A DNA stretch of 64,000 bases from Lonicera japonica (lineage: Eukaryota > Streptophyta > Magnoliopsida > Dipsacales > Caprifoliaceae). Under the pieces are notes generated by a model that was not told the DNA's origin, did no database searches, and saw only the letters and a program-made list of their open reading frames with translations. A program made the translations under genes and the position numbers. Positions 20,938-33,469 of the stretch are shown here, one piece after another; the stretch's first letter is position 1, and each line of letters starts with the position of its first letter. The stretch covers positions 46,003,715 through 46,067,714 of the forward strand of contig CM038467.1 of NCBI GenBank assembly GCA_021464415.1. Direction: 5' to 3'.

Positions 20938-23900
20938 GTACAACCATCGCTTATAATCGCTTTGGGAGTGCCAAACCTTGCAAGAATATTTTCTTTTAAA
21001 AATCGGATCACCACTTTATGATCATTTTTCTTGCAAGCTTGGACCTCTACCCACTTGGAAACATAATCAACCGCTACTAAAATATAAAGGTTACCGAAAG
21101 AGGATGGGAATGGTCCCATGAAATCGATTCCCCAACAATCAAACACTTCAATCACCAAGATTGGATTAAGCGGCATCATGCTTTTTCTTGTAATCCCTCC
21201 TAACATTTGGCATCTCGGGCAAGATTTGCAATGTTGGTAGGTATCTTTGAACACTGTTGGCCAATAAAGGCCACTTTGCAAGATCTTGGCGGCCGTCTTT
21301 TTGGCCGAGAAATGTCCACCACAAGCTTCATTATGGCAGAAGCTTAGAACTCTTTCAAACTCGTCATTGGGAATACATCGTCGAATAATTTGATCCGCCC
21401 CATACTTGAACAAGTACGGGTCATCCCAATAGAAACGGTTGACCTCAGACAAGAATTTTCATCGGTCTTGGGCATTCCAATGGATTGGCATCTTTTCAGT
21501 GACAAGATAGTTCACGATATCGGCATACCATGGTGAGAAAGAGATTGTGAATAATTGCTCATCCGGAAAAAAATCTTTAATAGCACTCTCTTCAATGTGG
21601 TCGGTGAATGAAAGGTGAGATAAATGATCCGCCACCACATTTTCGACACCCTTCTTATCCTTTATGAAAAGATTGAATTCTTGTAGGAGAAGAATCCATC
21701 TTAGAAGTCTTGGCTTTGCATCTTTCTTTGTGAAAAGATACTTGAGGGCCGCATGATCGGTGAAAATGACAATAGGAGACCCAATGAGGTAGGACCAAAA
21801 TTTGTCGAGGGCAAAGACAATAGCCAAGAGTTCTTTCTCGCTGGTGGTGTAGTTCATTTGAGCCTCATTGAGAGTTTGGCTCGCATAGTAAATGACCCCG
21901 GGCTTTTTGTCCTTTCTTTGGGCGAGGACCGCCCCCACGGCGTAATCGCTTGCATCGCACATGAGTTTGAATGGCAAACTCCAATCGGGGGTTTGTATGA
22001 TGGGTGCGGTAGTGAGCATGTGCTTGAGTTTTATAAAGGCTTCTTCACATTCCTTTGTCCATTCAAATGGGGCATCTTTCAAGAGCAACTTGCACATGGG
22101 TTTAGCAATGGTGCTAAAATTTTGAATGAACCTTCAGTAGAATCCGGCATGCCCCAAGAATGAGCGAACATCCTTGATTGACTTGGGGGTGGGGAGCTTT
22201 GAGATAATTTCTATTTTTGCCTTGTCAACTTCGATTCCCTTCTCCGAAATAATGTGCCCTAAGACAATGCCCTTTGTCACCATGAAATGACATTTCTCCC
22301 AATTAAGAACAAGTTGTTTCTCAATGCACCTTTCTAAAACCTGCTCAACATTCAACAAACAATTATCGAATGACTTACCGTAAACGGTAAAGTCATCCAT
22401 AAATACCTCTGAGGTCTTTTCCACCATGTCGCTAAAGATACTTAGCATGCACCTTTGAAAGGTTGCTGGTGCATTGCACAACCCAAATGGCATCCTTCGA
22501 TATGCAAAGGTACCAAAGGGGCATGTGAAGGTGGTTTTCTCTTGATCATTTAAATCAATCTCAATTTGGTTGTACCCGGAGAATCCATCTAAGAACGCGT
22601 AAAATTCATGCCCAGCTACTCTTTCGGGTGTTTGGTCTAAAAATGGGAGAGGGAAATGATCTTTACGTGTTACTTCATTAAGCTTACGGTAGTCAATGCA
22701 CACTCGCCACCCGGTGGTGACTCTTTGGGGTATTAATTCATTTTGTTCATTTTTTACTACTGTAAGCCCGGATTTCTTTGGTACAACTTGGGTTGGACTC
22801 ACCCATTTGCTATCGGAGATTGGATAAATGATTTTCGCATCTAGCAATTTCAATACCTCATTTCTTACAACTTCTTGCATATTTGGGTTCAAACGGCGTT
22901 GAAATTGTCTAGATGGTTTAGCATTTTCCTCCAAGTGGATTTTGTGAATGCAAATTAAAGGATTAATCCATTGGAGGTCAGCTAGTGTCCAACCAAAAGC
23001 TTTCTTATGTTTATTAAGCATACTTACCAACCTCACCTCTTTCTCTTTTGAGAGTTCGGAAGAGATTACCACATGGTAGGTTCTGGAAGCACCTAGGAAA
23101 GCGTACTTCAAGTTGCTTGGCAATGGCTTGAGCTCCATTTGTCCCTCAAGCTTTGGTGGTTCCACTTGTGCATTTTCTTCATTCTTCAAGAGTTCTTCCT
23201 TGTTCCTATCATCCAAAGAAAACACATGCACACATTCCTCGGGATCATTGGGAGTGGTTAGCAAGTCTTCCAATGATTCCGATTCATAAGTGGAAGAAAA
23301 ATGGTCTCGTACTAGTGACTCTATCATGTTTATATGTTCAATTTCATCATCAAAATTATCTTGTTTATTACTTATTGAAAACACATTAAGCTCAAGAGTC
23401 ATATTTTCAAAGGCCAATTTTACAATCCCATTCTTGCAATTGATGATAGCATTTGATGTTGCAAGAAAGGGTCTTCCTAAAATTACGGGAATCTCATTTC
23501 CGGGATTGAATACCGGTTGCATGTCAAGAATTATGAAATCCACAGGAAAATAGAATTTATCAACTTGAATTAGCACATCTTCTACAATTCCTCTTGGAAT
23601 CTTGACCGATCGATCCGCCAATTGGATCGTGACTTTCGTGGGTTTCAACTCTCCTAAACCCAATTGTTGGTAAACAGAATATGGCAAAACATTAACACTC
23701 GCCCTCAGATCAAGCAATGCATTTTTTATTCTAAAGTTGCCAATCAAACAAGAAATGGTTGGGCAACCGGGATCTTTGAATTTTGGAATTCGAGTGCCTT
23801 GCATTATTGAACTCACTTGTTCCGCCATAAATGCCTTCTTTTTAACATTCAATCGCCTCTTAGTGGTGCACAAATCTTTTAAAAATTTTGCATAAGAAGG

Positions 23901-24242
23901 AATTTGTTTCACCGCATCAAGCAATGGAATGTTAATTTTCACTTGTTTGAACACATCAAGAACTTCGGCATTTCGAGTCTCCTTCAAAGGTTGAGATAAC
24001 CTTTCCGAAAAAGGGATTTTAACACTACTCTTGATTTTCTCCAAATCCTCTTTTTCGACTCTCTCTTTTTCCCTCATTCTCTCTTCTAAGGCGATCTCCT
24101 CAACTTGACTTGACTCGGCTATATCCACCGGCTTTTTGGCCTTAGGAACTATAGTTTTGTCAATCTCTTTCCCACTCCTAAGGATGGTGATAGATTTTAA
24201 CTCCTCAACATTTCCACTCGATTCACCCTCATTGATCACCAA
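20938..24242 (-). pseudogene. Pol of element B: protease, RT, RNase H, N-terminal integrase, with stops
   Basis: One continuous frame apart from in-frame TGA codons near 22131 and 21454, each where a relative has Arg (CGA to TGA). Protease: the active site reads DLRA where A and C have DLGA, so the catalytic-loop Gly is lost. RT contains [27 protein letters not shown] and catalytic FMDD. RNase H has [14 protein letters not shown] and [11 protein letters not shown]. Integrase has the HHCC finger (HNEACGGHF ... CPRCQ) and WGIDFMGPF. The frame is cut by A at 20938-20942. It overlaps the end of gag by 14 bp in another phase, an extra shift relative to C. Homologous to A pol but inactive. Confidence 0.88.
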
Positions 24243-25632
24243 AGCTTGGCCTCGGGGATTGGCTAAAGGTTGGGATGGAAAATTTTCCTTTTTCTTGGGT
24301 AAACAATGCGGTTGTGAGTTTGGACATTTGGTTTTTCAAATCACTAACCTCTCTATTTGTCTTATCTATAAATTGCCGCAAAAGAGACTCCAAATTTGAA
24401 TTTGGGTTTGGGTTAGTTTGGCCAAAAGAGTTGTTTTGGGGTGGAGGTGGTCTTGGTTGGAAAGAATTTGAATTTGCATAGAATTTTGATGAGAATTTTG
24501 ATTTCCCCCCCCCCCCCCAACTAAAATTAGGATGATTCCTCCACCTTTTATTGTACCTTTGAGAAAATGGGTCATTGTGTGGCCTAGAATATGAGTTCAT
24601 AGCATTGATTTGTGAGGGACTTTGAAGGACCTCTTTGAAGGCCGGAATTGTGTGACACTCCTCCATGGAATGTCCCACCTTCTCACAAATAAAACAAACA
24701 GTGCTAGTACCTACACTACTTTCCCTCATTTTACTAGACTCCATGGCTTCAACTTTCTTTGACAATTGAAGAAATTTTAACTCAATGTCATCACCTTTGG
24801 ATAATTGGTACAAACCCCCTCTCTCAAAAACTTTACCCTTAACCTCGTTCGTGTAGGTGTTCCAATTTTGGGCACCTTCGGCTATTTCATCAAAGTACAA
24901 TAAAGCTTCTTCCGGACTTTTGCTCAAAAAATTTCCATTACACATCGTTTCCACAAACGTCCGCATGGCAGGAGTGAGTGATTCATAAAAATAGCTAACA
25001 ATACTCCATGTCTCATGTCCATGATGAGGGCAAGAATTCAAAAGCTCTTTGTATCTTTCCCAACATTTGTAAAAACTTTCATTTTCTTTAGTAGAAAAAT
25101 TTGAAATTTGCCTTCCCAAAGCATTGGTTCGATGAACGGGAAAGAATTTCTTTAAAAATTCGGTTTGTAATTCTTGCCAAGTTCGAATGGAATTGGGACG
25201 TAGAGAATTTAGCCATATTTTTCCTTCATCTTTTAAAGAGAATGGAAAAAGTTTTAACCTCATTATTTCCTCATTTGTGTTAGCTTCTCTAAAAGTAGAG
25301 CAAACTTCCTCAAAATCTTTTAAATGCAAGTAAGGATTTTCGGAATCCATACCATGAAATGACGGTATATGTTGCAACATGCCCGGTTTGAGAGTAAATG
25401 TTCCGGCTTGACCCGCGAGAATGACAATGCAAGAGTTTGAAGTGCCTCGAGGAGGTTGAAGGTAATTTCACATGGTGCGAACCGGACGATTGTGATCATT
25501 GTTCTCTCCAGTATTTGACTCATTGTCATTGTTATCCATTTCAAAAGGAATATGTGAAGGAGTAGGATGCCTTGGTAGTGGTCGGCCTCTTGGTGGACTT
25601 ATGCGAAGATCAATGTACAAATTTCCGGGCAT
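24229..25632 (-). pseudogene. Gag of element B with a premature stop
   Basis: Athila-type Gag. By analogy with C the likely start is the Met of MPGNLYIDLRI near 25632. A TGA at about 25465-25467 replaces a residue that is Arg in C; the rest (from about 25380) is open for 383 codons. The gag domain (HGMDSENPYLHLKDFEEVC, LFPFSLKDEGKIWLNSL) is followed by the knuckle CFICEKVGHSMEEC and an Asn/Pro-rich tail. A run of 13 C (G on the coding strand, 24505-24517) encodes four glycines where C has GGNQG, suggesting slippage. It ends in a different phase from pol. Confidence 0.85.
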
Positions 25633-25763
25633 AAGCCCGGAATGATCTCGAATAAAATTTTCCACCAAAAAAAAAATAATAAGTAGAAAAAATAATTTAC
25701 AAAGGGAGAGAATACTTACAAAGTGAATTTTTGTACAAAACCCGTAATCCGTCTTTCGCCGTA

Positions 25764-25781
25764 TCCCCGGCAACAGCGCCA
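25764..25781 (-). other. Primer-binding site of element B
   Basis: On the minus strand TGGCGCTGTTGCCGGGGA, a one-base variant of the Athila tRNA-Asp-type site seen in A and C, starts six bases from the LTR edge at 25788. Confidence 0.8.
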
Positions 25782-25787
25782 AAAACT

Positions 25788-27627
25788 TGACGCGCCGGAA
25801 ATACTTCCATGCTTAGGTACCCAAGTGCAGGTTGTCAAGTTATAATACTTGGTAAGTCCAAGTGTCGAATCACAAGGATAGTCGGAAAGACGATGTGGTG
25901 ATTACGAGTCCAAGGCTTTGTTCAGAGAATTTAATTGGTTGATTTTAATGATTGATTTTAAAGTCTTGCAATAAAAATTAAAATGATTTAATAAATAAAT
26001 GAGAAAAGGCTAAGGCATTATAGAATTCATTTGTTTTGCAAAGTTAAGTAAAATCAATCTCATTCAAAGTTCTCAATGCAATTCCTAAGTGTTGAATATT
26101 TTACCCAATTCTAAGCAAAACGGCGTGGAGCAAAAGCAACCCATTCCCATATAAATGCCATATAAAGAAAGGATGTAAGCAAATATCAACACAAGTGTAT
26201 CTCTCATTTTTATCTTGTGACAAAGGGTGTGAAGCAAGTGCAACCCATTCCCACATAATATCAACCAAGATTCAAACTTAAAATACACAAAAAGAAAAGG
26301 CATAAATTTAAACTAGGCATTTAAGAACTCATTGTTAGTTTCCCCTAGGCAAATGACTTGATTATGAAAATGGCCAACTACAAAGAGTTTAGCTCGATAA
26401 ATCATAACATTTCATTTGTCTAAGATTGGGAGGTCTAGGTGGAGGTCAAACCGTCCTATATAGACTTATTTGATAAATACAAATTGAATCCCTAAAATGA
26501 TTAATGAAGTTGTTTATGACATAAATTTAAAAGATCCTCTTTGGCAATACTTTAACTAAGAAAATGATGAGTCTAAAAATCACATAAAGTGTAGAAAGCA
26601 CTCAACATATCATTAAAGTATTTAAAGATTAAAATCTCAAATTTATGGTGTTTCCATGAATATCAAAGACTAATCATGCTTGGCAATGAAAAGTATCTCA
26701 TTCAAAGAAAGAATGGACATAGGCTAGTAAGAAATACACAAGTGTATCATCTCCTCATTAATGCTTGAGATCTATGTACACAAGGCATACAAAGTCAAAT
26801 CATCATAAGAAAATTATCTTACTAGCTTATGAATGGTTGAAAAAATGGAGAAGATGAAGGATTCAAAAAGTATTTAACAATACTAACAATGGAATGAGAA
26901 TTGAACTTACATAATTAATGCATTGCAAACTTCATCTTTTAGCCTTAGCAAAGAAATTTACTTCATAATAAATGTAGAGACAAGAATTATCAAAGTGAAC
27001 TCCATTTCTCTCTCTAGAAAAATAACTATTACAAACTCTCTATAAATTGAGAAATGAGAAGAATCAAAAGTGTTCTCTCCAACACAACAATGAAGACTAT
27101 AAATAGGAGAGTTGTGTTGGATGCTAAAATAATAAACAATGCTTTTTATTTTTATTTTTTATTTTTATTTTAATTTTTATTGTTTATTTTTGGTGGAGAA
27201 TTCCACTATCTTGGATACTCTTTTCTCACATGGACAATTCCACTTTCTTTCTTTAATCACATGGACATGGAGACTTTGTTTCTTGGAAGCTCTTTGCTCA
27301 CATGGATATGGAGACTTTCTTTCTTGGATGCTCTTTAATCACATGGAGACTTCCACTTTCTTGAATTCTTTTTGTCCATGGAAAATTCCACTATCTTGAA
27401 TTCTTTTTGTCCGTGGAAAATTCTATTATTGTATTAAATACAATATTTCTTGAAATCTAAAGACACCAAAATAAACACAAAAATATGCTTTTCCAAGCAT
27501 TGTTAAATACAAAAGTGCTACGAGACTAATCGCGAAATAAGTTGGCAAACCGAGTAGTTTTAGAGAAATAAACGCGTCAAACAATTCCGAAAATGAGCGT
27601 ATGAATGAAAATATTAAGCGTTTATCA
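25788..27627 (-). repeat. 5' LTR of element B (1840 bp, complete)
   Basis: On the plus strand it runs TGACGCGCCGG to GCGTTTATCA; on the sense strand it starts TGATAAACGC. It matches the truncated left LTR (254-3001) and most of insertion G (38864-40425). It includes TATAAATAGGAGAG-like sequence at about 27100. No gene is supported inside it. The flank ACTAT is a presumptive TSD half. Confidence 0.88.
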
Positions 27628-29163
27628 ACTATGGTGCATGTGCTTGTGTCCCACAATAAGCTTCCTTAACTATTATTTATCACAAAGTGATAATTAACAA
27701 TGTCTAGTTTATGTCATATATAAAGTAATTACTATAGTTATTATAATACATGTATGCATATTTTTTAAATTATTATAATTTCCGAGATATGAAATATATC
27801 TTACAAGAACAAAACCTTTTTCAACTAAGCCGATTCATGTTCGCACCAGAGTTTGAAACCAAACTTCTCCTCTTTTAATTTAGAGTACATTATTACTTTT
27901 GAAGATCGATGCCGTATACAGTGGCAGAGGTAGGAATTTAGTTTGGTGGATGCGTGATTAACTCAATTTTTTTTTCTTACATATAATAATATATAACACT
28001 GCCAAAAAGTTATGTACAAGGTACATTAAACATTTATTACATGTATTTATAAGTATTTTTTTTCTTACAAGTATTTGAACAACTGCATCATATTTAAGGC
28101 CATAAATAACGTATAACAGACTCTCTAAACTTGGGCATCACTCTCGATTCAACTTTTGAAGAGATAATTATCAACCCTGCAACTGGGAAAAATACAACTA
28201 CGTTCAACAAATTAATATATATTAAAATTTGAAGAGCTTGTCTCTTAAAATTTAGAAATTAAAGCGTTCTTCAATGTGCCTCTTCAGAAAGCAATACAAA
28301 TTGTCAAAATTCAAATTCAATTTTTTTTTATTAATTATTTTGTAAAGACTGATTCTCCGATTTTATTTTATTTTATTTGCAAGGGACCCAAGTGGGTCAA
28401 TTTCTTTCTCAATCTAAGAGCATAAAATTGGAAAGAAAATAAGGTAAACGCAAAAGGTTGTGGGCAAAAGACCAAATGCTTGTGTCTGAAAATTACTGCA
28501 TGTGGAAGTTGCTTCGCAATTACTATACCAACCAATGAGAGTGATTGGAGGACTTTTTCAATGATGTTACATTTTTTATTTTTTATGAAAAATAAATTCT
28601 TTGGATAGTGGTGAAGAAATTTTTTTCTGTATGAACTTTAACTTATTTTTTATCTTTATTTTTCTTATTATTTTTCAATCTTATAATACAAGCTTTTTTT
28701 TCAAAAAGAGGATTGCAAATGATTTTCTTCTTAATTATATACAAGTGGCAATCACGGAAGCAAGGCAGGTTCTGTTATATTTAATTAGAGAAAATTCAGA
28801 CCTTTTTAAAAATGGACCTTATTTTATTGTAAAAGTAGATTTGCATTTAATTCTTTCTTAAATTGGAACCCTGTTTTAATACAAAAACATATTTGCAACA
28901 TCTGTGCTAGAGCTCCGGTGATGTCTTGGCACTCCAGTGAGGTCTCGGAGCTTCGGCTGTTGGGGATGGTGGTGGTGACCAATAGTGATTAAAAAAATAT
29001 TTGGAAAAAAATAAAAAAATGGAGGACGAGTATTTTAAGTAAAGAAACATGATTGTCCTTTTTGATTTGTAAATATATATGAAATCTTAATGTGTTTAAT
29101 ATATAGTATATATTAAGATTTGAGGGGTGTCTTGAAGTTTAAATTAATATGGGACAAATCCAA
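27628..29163. other. AT-rich non-coding DNA between elements B and the copia relic
   Basis: No convincing gene. The 86-codon frame at 28601-28861 is T-rich and unsupported. The segment 28381-28580 resembles 32908-33060 on the other side of the copia element. The segment 28865-28980 (TAGAGCTCCGGTGATG) resembles, in inverted orientation, the flank of the hairpin array at 33400-34120. Confidence 0.5.
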
Positions 29164-29322
29164 TAAGAGCTAACCTCCTTACTTCTCTACATAATCAATA
29201 TGGGACAAATCCAATATATATATTATTAGGTAATCCCCCATTCATACCACAATTCCAATGTGTGATAAATTGTATCTTACAATATTAGTTATGGACATCC
29301 ACATATCAATATTTTTATAACA
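29164..29322 (-). repeat. Truncated 3' LTR of the copia relic
   Basis: Matches the distal part of 32301-32541 from AAGAGCTAACCTCC to TTTTTATAACA. It lacks about 80 bp at its left end. Confidence 0.8.
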
Positions 29323-29611
29323 CTCCTCCTTGGATGTCCACTATGTCACAATTCAATGACAGTTGCCTCATTAAAACCTTCCTAAGGAAAATCCCAGTGG
29401 GAAAAAACCAAAGTGAAGGAAAAAGAGTACAACATTCTTCTGGATCTTTGAATCGGTATCAAATGCACAATATACTGCCTCGTTAAAACCTGGACTAGGA
29501 AAACCCAATGGGACAAAACCTAGTTAAAGCAAAAAGAGCACAGCGTGCAAATATTAGGTAGCATACTTCAGGATGCTCCCCCTGATTATTTACTCCCCAT
29601 AATGACAACAT

Positions 29612-32180
29612 TTATATATTTTTGTTATAAAGTCGACGCATGCCAATATCATAAACTAACTTCTGGAATATCGGCTTTGGTAATGATTTTGTGAACAGAT
29701 CAGCTAAGTTGTCACTTGAACGGATTTGCTTGACTTCAATCTCTTTATTCTTCTGAAGCTCGTGAGTGAAGAAGAACTTAGGTGAAATATGTTTAGTCCT
29801 GTCACCTTTGATGAAACCTTCTTGAATTTGTTCTATACACGCTGCATTGTCTTCATAGATAATACTTGGAACATCTGTAATAGAAGACAACTGACAAGAA
29901 CTGCGAATATGATGGATTAAAGATCTCAACCACACACATTCTCGACTAGGTTTATGAAGAGTTAAAATTTCAGAATGATTAGAAGAAGTGGCTACTCAAG
30001 TTTGTTTAGTAGATCGCCAAGACATAGCGGTATTACCACTAAGAAATACATAACCTATTTGAGATCATGCCTTATGAGGATCAGAAAGATATCCTGAATC
30101 TGCATATCCTATTAACTCAGAACCATTGGAATTATGTGAATAAAATAAGCCTAAATCAGTGGTTCCTTATAAATATCTGAGGATATGTTTGACACAAGTC
30201 CAGTGTCGTTTAGTTGGTGCTGAGCTATATCTAGCAAGAAAATTAACTGAGAATGAAATATCCGGCCTAGTACATTGTGCGAAACATAATAGGGCACCAA
30301 TCGCACTTAAATATGGTACTTCAGGACCCAATACTTCATCATCTTCCTTAGGACGGTATGGATCTTTTAACATCTAAAGACCGGACAACCATGGGAGTGC
30401 TTAGTGGATGTGCTTTGTCCATACCAAAACGTTTCAATACATTCTCAGTATAGTTAGATTGATGGACTAATATCCCACTAGTGCTTCTCTCGATCTGCAG
30501 GCCGAGACAGAATTTTGTTTTCCCAAGGTCCTTCATTCCAAGTTCCTTCTTCAAATAATTAGCAGTTTTTTCCAACTCTTTTTGAGTCCCGATTATATTA
30601 ATATCATCAACATAAACTGCTACTATAGAAAATCCTTTTAAGAATTTCTTTATAAAGACACATGGACAAATGGGATTGTTTTCATATCCTTCCTTAGACA
30701 AATATTGACTAAGTCCGTATAGTGAACGTCTTAATTGTATCGAGTACGTACTCCTTGGCTTTGCTTCAGGCAAAGTAAATCCTTCTGGGATTTTCATATA
30801 TATGTTTGTGTCTAAGTCCCCGTATAAATAAGCAGTTACAACATCCATGAGTCTCATATCTAAGCTTTCAGTAACTGCTAAACTTACAGATATCTGAATG
30901 TTATTGCATCCATAATAGGGGAATATCTTTGATCAAAATCAATCCCAGGTTTTTGCAAGAAACCTTGTGCCACAAGTCGTACCTTGTATCGTGTGATTTC
31001 ATTATTTTCATTCATTTTCTTTACAAACACCCATTTATAACCTATAAGGTTAACACCTTTTGGGGTTTGTACTATAGGTCCAAATACACCATGTTTATTT
31101 AGAGACTCTAATTCTGCCTTGATGGCAATTTCCCATTTTGGCCAATCTTCTCTTTGTCGACATTCACTTAATGTACGTGGTTCTGTATCATTTTCATCAT
31201 TGCCCTTTGATAGACTTAATAGGTTAATCTGGGAATTGCGACCTAAGTTTAATGATATGTGCCAATAGGCGTGCAAAAGCAATATTTCTTGTAGAAAGTA
31301 AGCTTACATCTGACCAGCGGGTGGAAGCATCAATTAAAACCAAAAAATACCTAAAAGGTCCACTTGGGAGATCTATAGGGCCACAAATATCGCCATGTAT
31401 TCTTTGGAGAAAAGATGGCGCTTCAGAAGAAATTTTAAGGTACGAAGGTTTTGTGATGAGTTTACCTTGTGAACAAGGGGTACAGAAATAGTCACTTGGT
31501 ATGGTCAGCTGATGGTTCGCCAATGAGTGCCCATAAGAGTTATCTATTATCTTTCTCAACATGGTTGTTCCTGGGTGTCCTAATCTATCATGCCACAATC
31601 TTAAGGCCTTGAGATCACTAATTTTCGGTATTTTAGACTTGAGCTTTTGGCTCATAACTGAGTGTGACTCAACATTAGATAATGTTGTGCAATAGAGACC
31701 TGAGGAGAAAGTACTTAATTTTTCTAGTGGGAGCTTTTGGCTCACAACACTAGTAGTGATGCATAAGAATTCTATGTTACCTTCACTTTTCGTTTCAATA
31801 TGATACCCATTCATTCTAATATGTTTAAAACTAAGCAAGTTTCTTCTGGAACTACTTGAGAATAATGCATCTTTTATAAAAATGTGCGTACCATTTGGTA
31901 ACATCACATGAGCTCTTCCGGAGCCTTCAATTATGTGCACAGGTCTAGCTATGGTGGATACTTTGCGTGTATTAAATACTAATTAAGAGAAAATTTTTTG
32001 ATTTTTCAATATAGTATGTGTTGTGCCACTGTCTACTAGACAAAAATTATCCTCGGTATCATGCATTCCATAATCCATACCTTTATGAAAAGAAAATCCC
32101 GTGCCTTCTTTCGAACAACCCCTTCTATCGAACAATCTCCAAGAAGAAAAAAAAATAACTATGATGGCCTGCTTTTGCAA
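29612..32180 (-). pseudogene. Copia pol remnant: protease, partial integrase, RT, RNase H
   Basis: Order on the minus strand: a protease fragment with CLVDSGTTHTI (about 31983-32130); a GAG-pre-integrase and integrase part (31224-31940) with the LRLWHDRLGHPG zinc-binding motif and HGDICGPI core start; then an RT start (30884-31282, GYKWVFVKK and RYKVRLVAQGF); RT palm with AVYVDDINIIG (30348-30857); and RNase H (29612-30373, including IIYEDNAACIE and KHISPKFFFTHEL). Integrase core and C-terminus are missing between 31224 and 31282, and frames shift several times. This is the copia domain order (integrase before RT), unlike the gypsy elements around it. Confidence 0.88.
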
Positions 32181-32300
32181 TGGCCTGCCTTCAAAAAGAA
32201 GGAAAAAAATTCCTTCAAGAAGAAGGAAAAAAAATTAAACTATGGTGGCCTGCTTTCGCAATGGCCTCCAATTGACTGTAGAGCAGTTGTGCTGATAACG

Positions 32301-32541
32301 TGTTGGAATAATAGAGAGAGAAAGAAAGAATCTTATTATTCAACTGATATCCAATATGTGTAGGGGTTAGCTCTGTTTATATTAAGAGCTAACCTCCTTA
32401 CTTCTCTGCATAATCAATGTGGGACAAATCCAATATATATACTATTCGGTAATCCCCCATTCATACCACAATTCTAATGTGTGATAAATTGTATCTTACA
32501 ATATTAGTTATGGACATCCACATATCAATATTTTTATAACA
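32301..32541 (-). repeat. 5' LTR of the copia relic (241 bp)
   Basis: TGTTGGAATAATAG to TATTTTTATAACA on the plus strand. The last 160 bp or so recur at 29164-29322 with few changes. The adjoining inner sequence reads CGTTATCAGCACAAC on the minus strand, in the position expected for a primer-binding site. Confidence 0.85.
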
Positions 32542-33469
32542 GTATTTTAGTTTTCAAATAATTTTTAAATGGTTTTAATAGAAAATTAACAATAATTCTA
32601 GTGGCCGGGATTTAGAATTGGGATTCAAAACAGTGGCATCATGAAATAACGAGATAGAAAATAATGATAACAGATGTTTAAACAAAATATGGTAGAAAAT
32701 AATAGCAAACACAATTGGTTTTTGTGAAAAATTAAAAAGTTAATTGAATGATAATTTCTATCTTACACTTATTTTTATACGAAAAATCCGTATTCTATCT
32801 TTTTTTTTGAAAAACATTCTTTCTCACCAAACAAAAAAATAAAATTTGTAAAATAGGTTACAAAGTAAGATATCTCACCACATTTATAGTAGTTTTTATT
32901 TTTAAAAGACCTAAGTCAATTTCTTTCTCAGTGTGAGAGCTTTAAGTTGGAAGGAAAAGTAAACAAGGTAGTGCGCAGGACAAATGAGGAAATTGGTCTG
33001 ATAATTCTACACGTCAAGAACGATCGAAGGACTTCTTAATAATTAATGGTTACATTTAATTTAGAGCATTGCAACCGTACATTTTATGTAGGATACATAG
33101 ATATTATTGTGAGAGTAATGATCTTTAATTTGTAAGAGCAATATATTTCGGTTAAAGCAAACTATTTCATCTTTATTATTTTAATATAAAAATATTTTTT
33201 GATAATAATGTCTTTCTTGATGTAAAATATGATTAAATAAATATATTTTACTTAGCTAAGTCATAGAGTGTGGCAATTGAATGACACCTTACATTTTGAT
33301 TCTAAAAGAAGGATACTCAATTTTTTTTTTTCTAAAATACCCTTCATTTATGTCTTTTATTTTTTCTTAAAAATAAATTAGCCACCACTGGCCATCACCA
33401 CTACCCCCCTCCAGAGCTATGACAGCTATAATGTGAGTGTCACGACCTCACCGGTGCTCTGGCGTAGGT
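32542..33469. other. AT-rich non-coding DNA right of the copia relic
   Basis: No gene found. It contains a diverged copy (32908-33060) of 28381-28580, starting at the GACCTAAGTCAATTTCTTTCTCA motif, and a GC-richer stretch (33380-33470, CACCACTACCCCCCTCCAGAGC) that leads into the tandem array. Confidence 0.5.

Larger units (their letters stand above)
254..27627 (-). mobile_element. Athila-like Ty3/gypsy retrotransposon B (nested host of other elements)
   Basis: On the minus strand the order is 5' LTR (25788-27627), tRNA-Asp-type PBS (25764-25781), gag, protease, RT, RNase H, integrase, a non-coding 3' region with a polypurine tract (3002-3008), then the 3' LTR (254-3001, truncated and interrupted). 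The gag and pol sequences, the DL(G)A protease, the FMDD reverse transcriptase and the PBS are of Athila type. The coding region carries several in-frame stops, so B is dead. It is interrupted by the solo LTR F1, by element A inside integrase, and by the left-edge LTR. The five bases after the right LTR (ACTAT, 27628-27632) are one half of its TSD; the other half is not in the window. Confidence 0.88.
29164..32541 (-). mobile_element. Decayed Ty1/copia retrotransposon
   Basis: A complete 241-bp LTR at 32301-32541 (TGTTGGAATAATAG ... TTTTTATAACA) and a truncated partner at 29164-29322 flank copia-order coding remnants on the minus strand: protease, integrase, RT, RNase H. A polypurine stretch lies at about 29323-29333 (CCAAGGAGGAG on the minus strand), followed by the usual repeated CCTCGTTAAAACC motif region (29370-29540). 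Gag and much of integrase are deleted. No TSD can be shown because the left LTR is truncated. Confidence 0.88.

Noticed and set aside
28601..28861. 86-codon frame in the B-copia spacer
   Set aside because: Poly-T-rich, hydrophobic by composition only, no homologue recognised.
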